A stretch of DNA of 64,000 nt. It comes from an uncultured Bacteroides sp. (GTDB taxonomy: Bacteria > Bacteroidota > Bacteroidia > Bacteroidales > Bacteroidaceae). The position numbers were made by a program, and so were the translations under genes. Positions 17,492 to 27,540 of the stretch are shown in pieces; positions within the stretch are counted from its first letter, which is position 1; the number at the start of each line of letters is the position of its first letter. The stretch covers positions 6,353 to 70,352 of the forward strand of contig USPQ01000003.1 of the NCBI GenBank assembly GCA_900556625.1. The letters are read 5' to 3'. The notes beneath the pieces were generated by a model, which was not told the origin of the DNA, did not search any database, and saw nothing but the letters and a program-made list of their open reading frames with translations.

Positions 17492-20400
17492 ATGCACAAT
17501 ATAATAACCAATACAATTAGCCATAGAGGGTTCATCACCCTCTTGGCACTGGTCATGTCAATCAGTCTGTATGCCCAGAATTTAGTTAAAGGAACAGTTG
17601 TTGACGAAACAGATCTTCCGTTAATTGGAGCAACTGTTTTAATAAAAGGAAATAGCGGAGGAACAATTACTGATATTGATGGCAATTATTCTATCAATGC
17701 CAAAAAAGGAAGCACCATTGTGGTTTCCTATATCGGATATAAAACACAGGAAGTGAAATATACCGGACAGCAAAAAGTAAACATAAAAATGATACCTGAC
17801 AATCAAGCATTAGACGAGGTAGTAGTAGTAGGTTACGGTTCTATGAAACGTAGCGACTTGACCGGTTCAGTTGCTTCGGTAGCCGCAAAAGACGTTGTAG
17901 GTTTTCAAAGCAGTTCTGTCATTGGAGCTTTAGGAGGCCAAATTGCCGGTGTACAAATTACTCAATCCGATGGTGGCCCCGGGTCAGGTTTCAACATCAA
18001 CATTCGTGGTGTCGGTACTATGACGGGAGACGCTTCCCCCCTGTTCATTGTTGACGGATTTGAAGTAGACAACATTGATAACATTGCCAACTCGGACATT
18101 GAGTCTATGGAATTTTTAAAAGACGCCTCTTCTTCAGCAATTTATGGTGCCCGTGCTGCCAATGGTGTTGTTATGATTACTACCAAATCCGGAAAAAGCG
18201 GACGGCCAACAGTTACATACAACGGTTCCGCCAGTTATCGTAAGATCACTAAAAAATTAGATCTTCTCAGCCCTTATGAGTTTGTAAAATTGCAAGGAGA
18301 AATTAACGAAAAATATCCGGATACATATTATAAAGAAGGAAATGATGACAATGGCATTCCATACCGTTATCAATCATTAGAGGATTATATTGGTCAAAGT
18401 GGAGTAGACTGGCAGGATGAAACATTTAATCCCACTTGGTCACAAGATCACAACCTTTCAATCACAGGTGGAGACGAAAAGACCACATATTCTCTTTTAT
18501 TCACACGTTATAACGAAAATGGTATTTTCAATAACAGTGGATTTGACAGGACAACAGCCAAATTCCGCTTAAAGCAAAAGCTTACCAAAAAAATATCATT
18601 TGATGCAACTATAAATTATGCGCAAACAAATAGAAAAGGAATTGGAACAACTGCGGATAGCGGACGCTTTAATATGCTGGCACAAATTTTAAGCGCACGT
18701 CCTACAGGTGGGCTTAAATTAACAGATGAAGAATTGCTGGCATCTGCAATCGATCCTGTAATGTTGGAAGATGGAAGCAGTCTGGCACAAGTAAATCCTG
18801 TAAAACAGACAGAGTCTGTAACCAATAAAAAAAGAGCGGAAATGTGGTCTGCCAATGTCTCTCTGACTTGGGAAATTATTAAAGGATTGACTTTCAGAAC
18901 AGCAGCAACTTATAATACCACAAACAATCGCATTGACAAATTCTATAAAGAGGGTTCAAAAGAAGCATTCCGTAATGGTCAAAAGCCTTACGGAGACACC
19001 CAAATGGGACGTGATTTACGTTGGACCAATTCTAACCAGTTAACTTGGAAACAAAAAATCAACAAAAAGAACAGCTATGATATCATGTTAGGACATGAAA
19101 TATCTTATCGTAGCAATGAATATTTGTTAGGGCAGGCAATGGACTTTCCTGTTGACTATTTAGGTAACAACAATTTAGGGTTGGGAGCTACCCCAAGTAA
19201 AGTCGTCACAGACTTTGGTGACAAAAAGTTGTTGTCTTTCTTTGCACGTGGTAATTACAACTATGACAATCGTTACTTATTGACGGCCACGGTACGTGCC
19301 GATGGTTCTACTGTATTCTCAAAGAAAAACAAATGGGGATTCTTCCCTTCATTCTCGGCAGCGTGGCGTGTCTCAGAAGAAGCCTTTATGAAAGATATTT
19401 CATGGTTGTCTAATTTTAAGGTTCGTTTGGGATGGGGTATCGTTGGTAACGACCGAATCTCTAATTATCTCTCACTTGATTTATATCAAAATAATAGATA
19501 TGGTATCGGTAACAGTTTAGTAACTGTACTTACCCCTAAACAAATTAAAAATCAAAATTTGAAATGGGAAGGCTCGTCCAGTGTCAATTTAGGAGTAGAT
19601 TTAGGCTTCTTTGACAGCCGTTTAAATTTCACTGCTGATTTCTTCATCAAAAACACAAAAGACTTGTTGTTAGCTCAAGAATTAGCACATGTTACCGGAC
19701 ATAGTACCCAATACCAAAATATTGGTAAAATACAGAATCGCGGTATAGAGTTAAATCTTAGCAGTACTAACATTCAGACGAAATCATTCACATGGAGTAC
19801 CAATTTCAATATTTCATTTATTCGTAATGAACTGAAATCATTAGAGTCCGGTGCTAATTATAAAACAACCCGTTCCGGTTTCGACGGTAACTTCACCCAA
19901 GATGACTACATAGCTATGGTGGGTTCATCATTAGGCTTGATTTACGGGTATGAATTTGATGGTATCTACCAAAGTTCTGACTTTTACATAGATGGATATA
20001 CAGACGCGAACAATCCTAAATATATTTTAAAGGAAGGAGTAGTAAATAATACTCGCTATACTGATGCAGATGGTTTACGTCCTGGCGTTGTAAAATATAA
20101 AGATCAGAATGGTGATGGCATTATTACTTCAGAAGACCGTACGGTAATAGGTAACGCACTTCCTAAATGGTATGGTGGTATTACAAATACATTCAACTAT
20201 AGAGGAATAGATTTAAGTTTCATGTTCCAGTTCAATTATGGGAATGACATCTATAATGCTACACGTTTGTATGCCACACAAACTAGAAATGGCCGTAGAA
20301 ACATGATGGCAGAAGTAGCCGATCGTTGGAGTGAAACAAATGCATCTAATAAAGTACCTTCGGTTAAAGGTTATATAACAAATGATGTATATTCTCGTTT

Positions 20401-20656
20401 TGTAGAAGATGGTTCCTTCTTACGTTTGAAGAATGTTACTCTCGGATACACGTTACCGCATAAATGGACTAAGAAATTTTATGTATCTAAATTACGTGTT
20501 TACGCCAGTGGACAAAATCTATTCTGCATCAATGGATACAGTGGATATGATCCGGAAGTTAGTACGGCAGGAAGTAATCCTATGACACCAGGTTTAGACT
20601 GGGGTGCTTATCCTAAGAGTAGAGTATTTACATTCGGTATTGATCTTCAATTCTAA
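17492..20656 (+). CDS. susC: SusC-like TonB-dependent outer-membrane transporter
   Basis: Imports oligosaccharides across the outer membrane using TonB energy. The ATG at 17492 is chosen because the longer frame from 17393 overlaps the previous gene and lacks a signal peptide, while MHNIITNTISHRGF leads into a signal ending LYAQ. Domains (1054 residues): carboxypeptidase-like regulatory domain (about 30-105, VVDETDLPLIGATVLIKG), TonB box region DEVVVVGYGSMKRSDLTGSV, plug (about 130-235, IRGVGT, IYGARAANGVVMITTKSG), then a 22-strand barrel ending in FTFGIDLQF. It is 11 bases before susD, with which it forms the transport complex. It is the BT4660-equivalent by position. Confidence 0.95.
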   Translation: MHNIITNTISHRGFITLLALVMSISLYAQNLVKGTVVDETDLPLIGATVLIKGNSGGTITDIDGNYSINAKKGSTIVVSYIGYKTQEVKYTGQQKVNIKMIPDNQALDEVVVVGYGSMKRSDLTGSVASVAAKDVVGFQSSSVIGALGGQIAGVQITQSDGGPGSGFNINIRGVGTMTGDASPLFIVDGFEVDNIDNIANSDIESMEFLKDASSSAIYGARAANGVVMITTKSGKSGRPTVTYNGSASYRKITKKLDLLSPYEFVKLQGEINEKYPDTYYKEGNDDNGIPYRYQSLEDYIGQSGVDWQDETFNPTWSQDHNLSITGGDEKTTYSLLFTRYNENGIFNNSGFDRTTAKFRLKQKLTKKISFDATINYAQTNRKGIGTTADSGRFNMLAQILSARPTGGLKLTDEELLASAIDPVMLEDGSSLAQVNPVKQTESVTNKKRAEMWSANVSLTWEIIKGLTFRTAATYNTTNNRIDKFYKEGSKEAFRNGQKPYGDTQMGRDLRWTNSNQLTWKQKINKKNSYDIMLGHEISYRSNEYLLGQAMDFPVDYLGNNNLGLGATPSKVVTDFGDKKLLSFFARGNYNYDNRYLLTATVRADGSTVFSKKNKWGFFPSFSAAWRVSEEAFMKDISWLSNFKVRLGWGIVGNDRISNYLSLDLYQNNRYGIGNSLVTVLTPKQIKNQNLKWEGSSSVNLGVDLGFFDSRLNFTADFFIKNTKDLLLAQELAHVTGHSTQYQNIGKIQNRGIELNLSSTNIQTKSFTWSTNFNISFIRNELKSLESGANYKTTRSGFDGNFTQDDYIAMVGSSLGLIYGYEFDGIYQSSDFYIDGYTDANNPKYILKEGVVNNTRYTDADGLRPGVVKYKDQNGDGIITSEDRTVIGNALPKWYGGITNTFNYRGIDLSFMFQFNYGNDIYNATRLYATQTRNGRRNMMAEVADRWSETNASNKVPSVKGYITNDVYSRFVEDGSFLRLKNVTLGYTLPHKWTKKFYVSKLRVYASGQNLFCINGYSGYDPEVSTAGSNPMTPGLDWGAYPKSRVFTFGIDLQF

Positions 20657-20667
20657 TAAAGAACGCA

Positions 20668-22374
20668 ATGAAAAAGATATTTTATTATATATTATTGTCA
20701 GCGATGTGCATACTTCCTTTCTCATGCTCGCTTGACGAAGAATCTCGGACAGAGATTGATAAAAATAGATTCATGAAAAACGCCTTAGAAGCGGAAACTG
20801 TATTGTTAGGCGTTTATCAAAGTTTAGTGAGTGATGCCATGTATGGCTATCACCTCTCAATTCTGTTCAATCTGGCAACAGATTGTGAACAAGTAGAAGG
20901 AAGTACTACTGAAAATTACCGTATCATTCCTTCCAATGCTTTTAATGCAAGCCAAGCAGAAATACAACAAACATGGGCTGCTTTATATAAAGCTATTTAT
21001 AATGCGAATGATTTCATGGAGATTCTTCAACAACGTATGAACGATTTCAATGAAACCGACAAGCAATTGGCTTATATTTACATAGCCGAGGCAAGAGCTA
21101 TTCGTGGTATGTGCTATTTCGAGTTAGTACGCAGATTTGGTAATGTGCCATTAATGACTAATACAGCAATGTCCGAACAAGCTCCAAGTACTTTCGTTCA
21201 GGAAAAACCTGAAACTATTTATAAATTTATTGAAGAAGACTTGTTATATGCTATACAAACACTTCCTTATGCAATAGACGATACAAATCGCCAAAGCAAT
21301 AAATACCGTATGTCCAAGGGAGCTGCTTTAGGCCTATTAACCAAAGTCTATGCCACATGGGCCGGATATCCGGTTAAAGATCACACTAAATGGGCAGAGG
21401 CAGCCAAAACTGCGAAGGTGCTAGTCGAATCACAAAAACATGATTTGTTAAATGACTTTAAACAATTATGGGAAAATACTTGTAATGGTGTTTGGGATCC
21501 TACTGAAAGTTTAATTGAAATTAGTTTCTACAGTCCGACAGCATCCGGAGGCGCCAGTGACCCGTGCGGACGCATTGGAAAATGGAATGGAGTAAAAACG
21601 ACAATGCTTGCAGGAGAACGTGGAAGTTGCGCAGGTAATGTTAAGGTTATTCATCCTTTCGTTCTGAAATGGAGAGAAAAGGACTTGACAGACGGTGAGG
21701 TATATAATCCGGAAACCGTTAAAGACAAACGCCTGAACCTTTCAGTAGCAAATTACCAATATAGTCCAAACAAAGTTTTATATGCTAAAGGTAAAAGTGA
21801 TACTGATAAAAAAGCATTGGAAAATGATGCAGATAGTAAATTAAAGAACAAAGAAAAACAAAACTACACCCCCGCCAAATGGGACATTGAAAAATACGTA
21901 AAGAATAAATTAATCAATAATGACAAATCAAATGTCAACTGGTATTTCTTACGTTATGCTGATGTATTACTGCTATATGCAGAAGCTCTCAACGAATGGA
22001 AGCAAGGCCCGACTAAAGAGGCATACGATGCTATAAACAAAGTACGTGAACGTGCCTATGGAAACAACAAATATAATTTAAAGAACTTATCTTACGAAGA
22101 CTTCCGCAAAGCTATTCAAGACGAACGTGCTTATGAACTTGCATTCGAAGGACACCGCCGTATGGACTTGGTACGTTGGGATATCTACTATAAAACAGTA
22201 AAAGAGACATCCAACGCAATCACAGAGTGGTTCTTTGATGATAATATGGCCAAAAACAAAGCATATAATACCGCAGGAAGATATACAGTGTTTGGCAAAC
22301 ATGAACTTTATCCTATCCCACAACGTGATATGGACTTATGTGAACAGTTTGTACAAAATCCTAAATGGAACTGA
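20668..22374 (+). CDS. susD: SusD-like nutrient-binding outer-membrane lipoprotein
   Basis: 568-residue RagB/SusD protein that caps SusC and binds the incoming glycan. The lipoprotein signal ends ILPFSC (Cys20). The SusD/TPR fold signature is seen in AEARAIRGMCYFELVRRFGNVPL and in the C-terminal FRKAIQDERAYELAFEGHRRMDLVRW, and ends HELYPIPQRDMDLC. It directly follows susC. A strong hairpin lies just after the stop codon. Confidence 0.95.
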   Translation: MKKIFYYILLSAMCILPFSCSLDEESRTEIDKNRFMKNALEAETVLLGVYQSLVSDAMYGYHLSILFNLATDCEQVEGSTTENYRIIPSNAFNASQAEIQQTWAALYKAIYNANDFMEILQQRMNDFNETDKQLAYIYIAEARAIRGMCYFELVRRFGNVPLMTNTAMSEQAPSTFVQEKPETIYKFIEEDLLYAIQTLPYAIDDTNRQSNKYRMSKGAALGLLTKVYATWAGYPVKDHTKWAEAAKTAKVLVESQKHDLLNDFKQLWENTCNGVWDPTESLIEISFYSPTASGGASDPCGRIGKWNGVKTTMLAGERGSCAGNVKVIHPFVLKWREKDLTDGEVYNPETVKDKRLNLSVANYQYSPNKVLYAKGKSDTDKKALENDADSKLKNKEKQNYTPAKWDIEKYVKNKLINNDKSNVNWYFLRYADVLLLYAEALNEWKQGPTKEAYDAINKVRERAYGNNKYNLKNLSYEDFRKAIQDERAYELAFEGHRRMDLVRWDIYYKTVKETSNAITEWFFDDNMAKNKAYNTAGRYTVFGKHELYPIPQRDMDLCEQFVQNPKWN

Positions 22375-22383
22375 TCCCAATTC

Positions 22384-22418
22384 TCTCCAATATGTCTGAT
22401 TATAGGGCATATTGGAGA
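22384..22418 (+). terminator. Hairpin after susD (terminator or processing stem-loop)
   Basis: TCTCCAATATG (22384-22394) pairs perfectly with CATATTGGAGA (22408-22418), an 11-bp stem with a 13-base loop. A short T-tract (CCTTTTT) appears only about 10 bases later, so it may be a weak terminator, attenuator or mRNA-stabilising structure separating binding/transport genes from the enzymes. Confidence 0.6.
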
Positions 22419-22511
22419 ATATTAAAACCTTTTTCAACAAAATCTAAATTTGAAAAGCCTTAATTGAATGTCTTTTCGACAATCTTGTAACGCGAAATTA
22501 GAGCTTTCACC

Positions 22512-22519
22512 TACTTTTG
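22512..22519 (+). promoter_or_regulatory. Bacteroides -7 box for the GH88-led enzyme operon
   Basis: TACTTTTG, 38 bases before the ATG at 22557. It is flanked by an inverted pair, TTGTAAC (22485-22491) and GTTACAA (22525-22531), resembling the word cluster at 7841-7888. Confidence 0.55.
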
Positions 22520-22556
22520 CATCAGTTACAAAACTTCTAAAAAACAATCACTTAAA

Positions 22557-23861
22557 ATGAATAACATGAAAAAGAAACTCATTCTCTTTACTTCGGTTAC
22601 AATTGCGCTTGCATCGTGCCAAACAGCCCCTAAGGAAGACTACGGTTGGATAAAAAAAGGACTGGATGTAGCTTCTGCACAATTACAACTTTCCGCAGAA
22701 GAAGTTAGCGGCATAGGAATGCTGCCGCGTTCTATCCGTACAGGCTATGACATGGCGTTTCTTTGCCGTCAATTGGAAAGAGACTCACTGACCTTCAAAG
22801 ATTCGCTTCGCGCACAACCTGCTGCAGAGCAATTAGGAAAACGCCGTCTCTGTGGCGTTTATGACTGGACAAGCGGCTTCTTTCCTGGTTCTTTATGGTA
22901 CGCATACGAACTGACTGGGAATGACACTCTGAAAGCACAAGCCATTCAATATACAAATCTCTTGAATCCTGTACGCTATTACAAAGGCACACACGATTTA
23001 GGCTTCATGATCAATTGCAGTTATGGCAATGCTGAACGTCTGGCCCCTAACGATACTATCGCAGCTGTGATGAAAGAAACTGCCGACAACCTCTGCGGAC
23101 GTTTCAACGATTCTATCGCCGCTATCCGTTCATGGGATTTCGGAACATGGAACTTCCCGGTTATCATCGACAACATGATGAACCTCGACCTTCTGTTTAA
23201 CGTAGCAAAAGCAACAGGTGACAACAAATATAAAGATATTGCCGTTAAACACGCCATGACTACCATGAACAACCATTTCCGTCCGGATTACACTTGCTGG
23301 CATGTAGTGAGCTACAACAACGACGGAACAGTAGAACGCAAACAGACTCATCAAGGCAAGAACGATGATTCTTCATGGGCACGCGGCCAGGCATGGGCTG
23401 TATATGGTTACACAGCTTGCTACCGTGAAACGAACGACACTACTTTCTTGAACTTTGCAGTGAAAGTAGCCGACATGATAATGGATCGTGTAAAGACTGA
23501 CGACGCTATCCCTTATTGGGACTATGACGCTCCTGTGACAGAAGAGACTCCGCGTGATGCATCCGCTGCTGCCGTTACTGCTTCTGCATTAATCGAGTTG
23601 AGTACTATGGTTCCCGACGGACAGAAATATCTGGATTACGCAGAAAAGATTCTGAAGAGTTTGTCAAGCGATGCATACCTTGCAAAAGTTGGCGATAATC
23701 AAGGATTTATCCTATTGCACTCTGTCGGCTCATTGCCTAACGGTTCTGAAATAGACACTCCGCTAAACTATGCCGACTACTACTATCTGGAAGCATTGAA
23801 GAGATTCATGGAGTTGAAGAAGTTGAGAGTTGAGAATGGAGAGTTGAGAGTGATTCAGTAA
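22557..23861 (+). CDS. GH88 unsaturated glucuronyl hydrolase, lipoprotein
   Basis: Removes the 4,5-unsaturated uronic acid left at the non-reducing end of lyase products, probably in the periplasm. 434 residues; lipobox IALASC near residue 21. GH88 blocks: VYDWTSGFFPGSLWYAYELTG (first catalytic Asp region), IIDNMMNLDLLF (second Asp), HQGKNDDSSWARGQAWAVYGY and DTPLNYADYYYLEALKRF. Position matches BT4658. The last 14 or so residues (KKLRVENGELRVIQ) are encoded by an AGTTGAGAGTTGAGA-type repeat at 23811-23852 and look like a non-homologous tail acquired from an intergenic repeat. Confidence 0.93.
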   Translation: MNNMKKKLILFTSVTIALASCQTAPKEDYGWIKKGLDVASAQLQLSAEEVSGIGMLPRSIRTGYDMAFLCRQLERDSLTFKDSLRAQPAAEQLGKRRLCGVYDWTSGFFPGSLWYAYELTGNDTLKAQAIQYTNLLNPVRYYKGTHDLGFMINCSYGNAERLAPNDTIAAVMKETADNLCGRFNDSIAAIRSWDFGTWNFPVIIDNMMNLDLLFNVAKATGDNKYKDIAVKHAMTTMNNHFRPDYTCWHVVSYNNDGTVERKQTHQGKNDDSSWARGQAWAVYGYTACYRETNDTTFLNFAVKVADMIMDRVKTDDAIPYWDYDAPVTEETPRDASAAAVTASALIELSTMVPDGQKYLDYAEKILKSLSSDAYLAKVGDNQGFILLHSVGSLPNGSEIDTPLNYADYYYLEALKRFMELKKLRVENGELRVIQ

Positions 23862-23909
23862 TATAAGAGTAAGAGTCCAATAGTAAATTTTAAAATCGTA
23901 AAGTATATC

Positions 23910-25910
23910 ATGAATAAAACTTTAAAATATATCGTCCTACTGACATTTGCATGTCTCGTAGGCAAAGGTTATGCCCAAGAGTTGAAAAGCGAAGTATTTT
24001 CACTTCTCAATCTGGACTATCCGGGACTGGAAAAAGTGAAAGCACTCCATCAGGAGGGTAAAAATGAGGATGCAGCCAAAGCTTTGCTTGATTACTATCG
24101 CGCACGTACAAACGTAAAAACCCCGGACATCAATCTGAAAAAAATCACTATCGGCAAAGAAGAACAGAAATGGGCAGACGACGCGCTGCAACATACTTTC
24201 TTTGTACACAAAGGTTATCAACCTTCTTATAATTATGGAGAAGACATCAACTGGCAATATTGGCCGGTGAAAGATAACGAACTCCGCTGGCAGTTGCACC
24301 GCCACAAATGGTTCACTCCGATGGGTAAGGCTTACCGTGTATCCGGTGATGAGAAATATGCCAAAGAATGGGCTCATCAGTATATCGACTGGATCAAAAA
24401 GAATCCGTTGGTGAAGATGGATAAAAAAGAATATGAAATGTTGAGTGACAGCAAACTTAAAGGTGAAGTGGAAAACGTACGTTTTGCATGGCGTCCGTTG
24501 GAAGTGAGCAACCGTCTGCAGGACCAGACTTCACAGTTCCAGTTGTTTCTCCCCTCTCCTTCTTTCACTCCGGATTTCCTGACAGAATTTCTGGTGAACT
24601 ATCACAAACACGCCGTACATATTCTGGGCAATTACTCAGATCAAGGCAACCACTTGCTGTTTGAAGCCCAACGTATGATTTATGCCGGTACTTTCTTTCC
24701 TGAATTCAAGGATGCTCCGACCTGGAGAAAAAGCGGTATAGATATTCTGAACCGCGAAATCCGTGTACAGGTATACGAAGACGGCGGACAGTTCGAACTT
24801 GATCCTCACTACCACCTTGCTTCAATCAACATTTTCTGCAAAGCATTGGGTATCGCAGATGTTAACGGATTCCGCAAAGAATTTCCACAGGATTATCTGG
24901 ATACCATCGAAAGCATGATTATGTTCTACGCAAATATTTCCTTCCCGGATTACACTAACCCATGTTTCAGCGATGCCAAACTGACAACAAAGAAGGAAAT
25001 GGTGAAGAACTACAAGGCATGGAGCAAGTTGTTCCCGAAAAACCAGACTGTCAAATACTTCGCAACAGAAGGCAAGGAAGGCGCATTGCCGGATTATATG
25101 TCTAAAGGTTTCAAAAAGTCAGGTTTCTTCGTGTTCCGCAATTCTTGGGGAATGAATGCCACCCAGATGGTAGTAAAAGCCGGTCCGAAAGGAGAATGGC
25201 ACTGCCAGCCGGACAACGGTACATTCGAGCTTTGGTTCAATGGCAAAAACCTGTTCCCCGATTCGGGTTCGTATGTGTATGCAGGCGATGGTGAGGTTAT
25301 GGAGCAACGTAACTGGCATCGTCAGACTTGTGTTCACAACACTGTGACTCTGAACAACAAAAATCTGGATACAACAGAATCTGTAACTAAGTTATGGCAA
25401 CCGGAAGGAACAATCCAAACGCTGGTGACTGAAAACCCAAGCTACAAAAACTTGAAGCACCGTCGTTCCGTTTTCTTCGTTGACAACACATACTTTGTAA
25501 TTGTAGACGAATTGGTAGGCAGCGCCAAAGGTTCCATCAACCTTCATTATCAAATGCCGAAGGGAGAAATCGCAAACAGTCGCGAAGACATGACATTCCT
25601 TACTCAGTTTGAGGATGGAAGCAACATGAAACTGCAATGTTTCGGTCCTACCGGCATGACTATGAAAAAAGAACCCGGATGGTGCTCAACAGCTTATCGC
25701 AAACGTTACAAACGTATGAATGTATCATTCAACGTGAAGAAAGACGGCGAAGAAGCTGTACGTTATATCACTGTGATCTATCCGGTAAAGAAAAGCGCAG
25801 ATGCCCCTAAATTTGACGCTAAATTCAAGAACAAAGCGTTCGATGAAAATGGTCTGGAAGTAGAAGTGAAAGTAAACGGAAAGAAACAGTCACTAAAATA
25901 CAAAATATAG
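23910..25910 (+). CDS. PL12 heparan sulfate lyase (heparinase III-like, BT4657-like)
   Basis: 666-residue lyase that cleaves heparan sulfate oligosaccharides by beta-elimination. Its signal peptide ends GKGYAQ, so it is probably soluble in the periplasm, unlike the two lipoprotein paralogues. Conserved blocks: NLDYPGLEKV, LHRHKWFTPMG, DQGNHLLFEAQR (the Asn-His pair expected in the active site), DPHYHLASI (Tyr/His), HCQPDNGTFELWFNGKNLFPDSG and VRYITVIYPV. It is the most canonical PL12 in the window. It lies 48 bases after GH88 and is followed at 6 bases by the sulfatase, so it is part of an enzyme operon. Confidence 0.93.
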   Translation: MNKTLKYIVLLTFACLVGKGYAQELKSEVFSLLNLDYPGLEKVKALHQEGKNEDAAKALLDYYRARTNVKTPDINLKKITIGKEEQKWADDALQHTFFVHKGYQPSYNYGEDINWQYWPVKDNELRWQLHRHKWFTPMGKAYRVSGDEKYAKEWAHQYIDWIKKNPLVKMDKKEYEMLSDSKLKGEVENVRFAWRPLEVSNRLQDQTSQFQLFLPSPSFTPDFLTEFLVNYHKHAVHILGNYSDQGNHLLFEAQRMIYAGTFFPEFKDAPTWRKSGIDILNREIRVQVYEDGGQFELDPHYHLASINIFCKALGIADVNGFRKEFPQDYLDTIESMIMFYANISFPDYTNPCFSDAKLTTKKEMVKNYKAWSKLFPKNQTVKYFATEGKEGALPDYMSKGFKKSGFFVFRNSWGMNATQMVVKAGPKGEWHCQPDNGTFELWFNGKNLFPDSGSYVYAGDGEVMEQRNWHRQTCVHNTVTLNNKNLDTTESVTKLWQPEGTIQTLVTENPSYKNLKHRRSVFFVDNTYFVIVDELVGSAKGSINLHYQMPKGEIANSREDMTFLTQFEDGSNMKLQCFGPTGMTMKKEPGWCSTAYRKRYKRMNVSFNVKKDGEEAVRYITVIYPVKKSADAPKFDAKFKNKAFDENGLEVEVKVNGKKQSLKYKI

Positions 25911-25916
25911 TAATTG

Positions 25917-27524
25917 ATGAAAAACTCCTCTACCCTATTCCTCCCGTTGGCTGCATTAAGCCTTGCTTCATGCGGTGGTCAAAAGAAGGAAGAAGCTAAA
26001 CAGCCGAACATCATTTTCATGATGACGGATGACCATACCACTCAGGCAATGTCATGCTATGGAGGAAATCTGATCCAGACTCCTAACATGGACCGGATTG
26101 CCAACGAAGGTATCCGTTTCGATAATTGTTATGCTGTCAACGCTCTCTCCGGTCCTTCACGTGCTTGTATCCTGACCGGTAAGTTCAGTCACGAGAACGG
26201 CTTTACCGATAATGCCAGCACTTTCAACGGTGACCAGCAGACATTTCCAAAGCTTCTTCAACAAGCCGGATATCAGACTGCCATGATCGGCAAGTGGCAC
26301 CTTATCAGTGAGCCGCAAGGTTTCGACCATTGGAGCATCCTTAGCGGTCAGCATGAACAAGGCGACTATTACGATCCTGACTTCTGGGAAGACGGTAAAC
26401 ATATCGTTGAAAAAGGATATGCAACAGACATTATCACAGATAAAGCCATCAAATTCCTCGAAGGCCGCGACAAGAGCAAACCGTTCTGCATGATGTATCA
26501 TCAGAAAGCACCGCACCGCAACTGGATGCCTGCTCCCCGCTATCTGGGTATCTTCAACAATACTACCTTTCCCGAACCTGCCAACTTGTTCGACGACTAC
26601 GAAGGACGTGGAAGAGCGGCTCGTGAACAGGATATGTCTATCGAACACACTTTGACTGACGATTGGGATCTCAAACTGCTGACTCGTGAAGAAATGCTGA
26701 AAGATACTACCAACCGTCTTTACAGTGTGTACAAACGTATGCCTGCCGAAGTACAGGACAAATGGGATTCTGTGTATGCACAACGTATCGCAGAATATCG
26801 TAAGGGCGACTTGAAAGGCAAAGAGTTGATCAGTTGGAAATACCAACAGTATATGCGCGATTATCTGGCTACCACATTGGCAGTAGACGAAAACATCGGT
26901 CGCCTGATGAATTATCTCGAAAAGATTGGTGAGCTGGACAATACAATTATTGTCTATACCTCCGATCAAGGTTTCTTCCTCGGTGAACATGGCTGGTTCG
27001 ACAAACGCTTCATGTATGAAGAATGCCAGCGTATGCCGCTTATCATCCGTTATCCGAAGGCAATCAAAGCAGGAAGCGTAAGCAATGCGATCAGCATGAA
27101 TGTTGACTTTGCCCCTACTTTCCTCGACTTTGCCGGAGTGGAAATACCATCGGATATTCAAGGTGCCTCGCTGAAACCGATATTGGTGAACGAAGGCAAA
27201 ACTCCTGCCGACTGGCGAAAAGCAGCTTATTATCATTATTATGAATACCCTGCCGAGCACTCTGTAAAACGCCATTACGGTATCCGTACCCAAGATTTCA
27301 AACTGATTCATTTCTACAACGACATTGATGAATGGGAAATGTACGACATGAAAGCCGACCCCAGAGAAATGAATAATGTTTTCGGCAAACCGGAATATGC
27401 AGAAAAACAAAAGGAACTGATGCAACTTCTTGAGGAGACTCAAAAACTGTACAAAGACACCGATCCTGATGAGAAAGAGAAAGTTCTTTTCAAAGGGGAT
27501 CGCCGACTAATGAAAAACAGATAA
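25917..27524 (+). CDS. Ser-type sulfatase, S1 family (likely glucosamine-6-O-sulfatase)
   Basis: Removes sulfate esters from heparan-derived sugars; by position and similarity it matches BT4656, a GlcNAc-6-O-sulfatase (memory). ATG 25917 is preferred over TTG 25914. The lipoprotein signal ends LASC. Metal ligands are in MMTDDHTTQ near the N terminus. The formylglycine motif is S78-G-P-S-R82 (ALSGPSRACILTG), so the modified residue is serine and an anSME maturase elsewhere in the genome is needed. Further blocks: MIGKWHL, HQKAPHRNW, YTSDQGFFLGEHGWFDKR and a C-terminal WEMYDMKADPREMNN. Confidence 0.93.
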   Translation: MKNSSTLFLPLAALSLASCGGQKKEEAKQPNIIFMMTDDHTTQAMSCYGGNLIQTPNMDRIANEGIRFDNCYAVNALSGPSRACILTGKFSHENGFTDNASTFNGDQQTFPKLLQQAGYQTAMIGKWHLISEPQGFDHWSILSGQHEQGDYYDPDFWEDGKHIVEKGYATDIITDKAIKFLEGRDKSKPFCMMYHQKAPHRNWMPAPRYLGIFNNTTFPEPANLFDDYEGRGRAAREQDMSIEHTLTDDWDLKLLTREEMLKDTTNRLYSVYKRMPAEVQDKWDSVYAQRIAEYRKGDLKGKELISWKYQQYMRDYLATTLAVDENIGRLMNYLEKIGELDNTIIVYTSDQGFFLGEHGWFDKRFMYEECQRMPLIIRYPKAIKAGSVSNAISMNVDFAPTFLDFAGVEIPSDIQGASLKPILVNEGKTPADWRKAAYYHYYEYPAEHSVKRHYGIRTQDFKLIHFYNDIDEWEMYDMKADPREMNNVFGKPEYAEKQKELMQLLEETQKLYKDTDPDEKEKVLFKGDRRLMKNR

Positions 27525-27540
27525 ACTAATTACTAAAACC

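Noticed and set aside
26157..27443. 428-codon open frame on the minus strand across the sulfatase gene
   Set aside because: It lies wholly opposite a clearly conserved sulfatase with an intact active-site motif, and the translated product has no recognisable domain; it is a codon-bias shadow.
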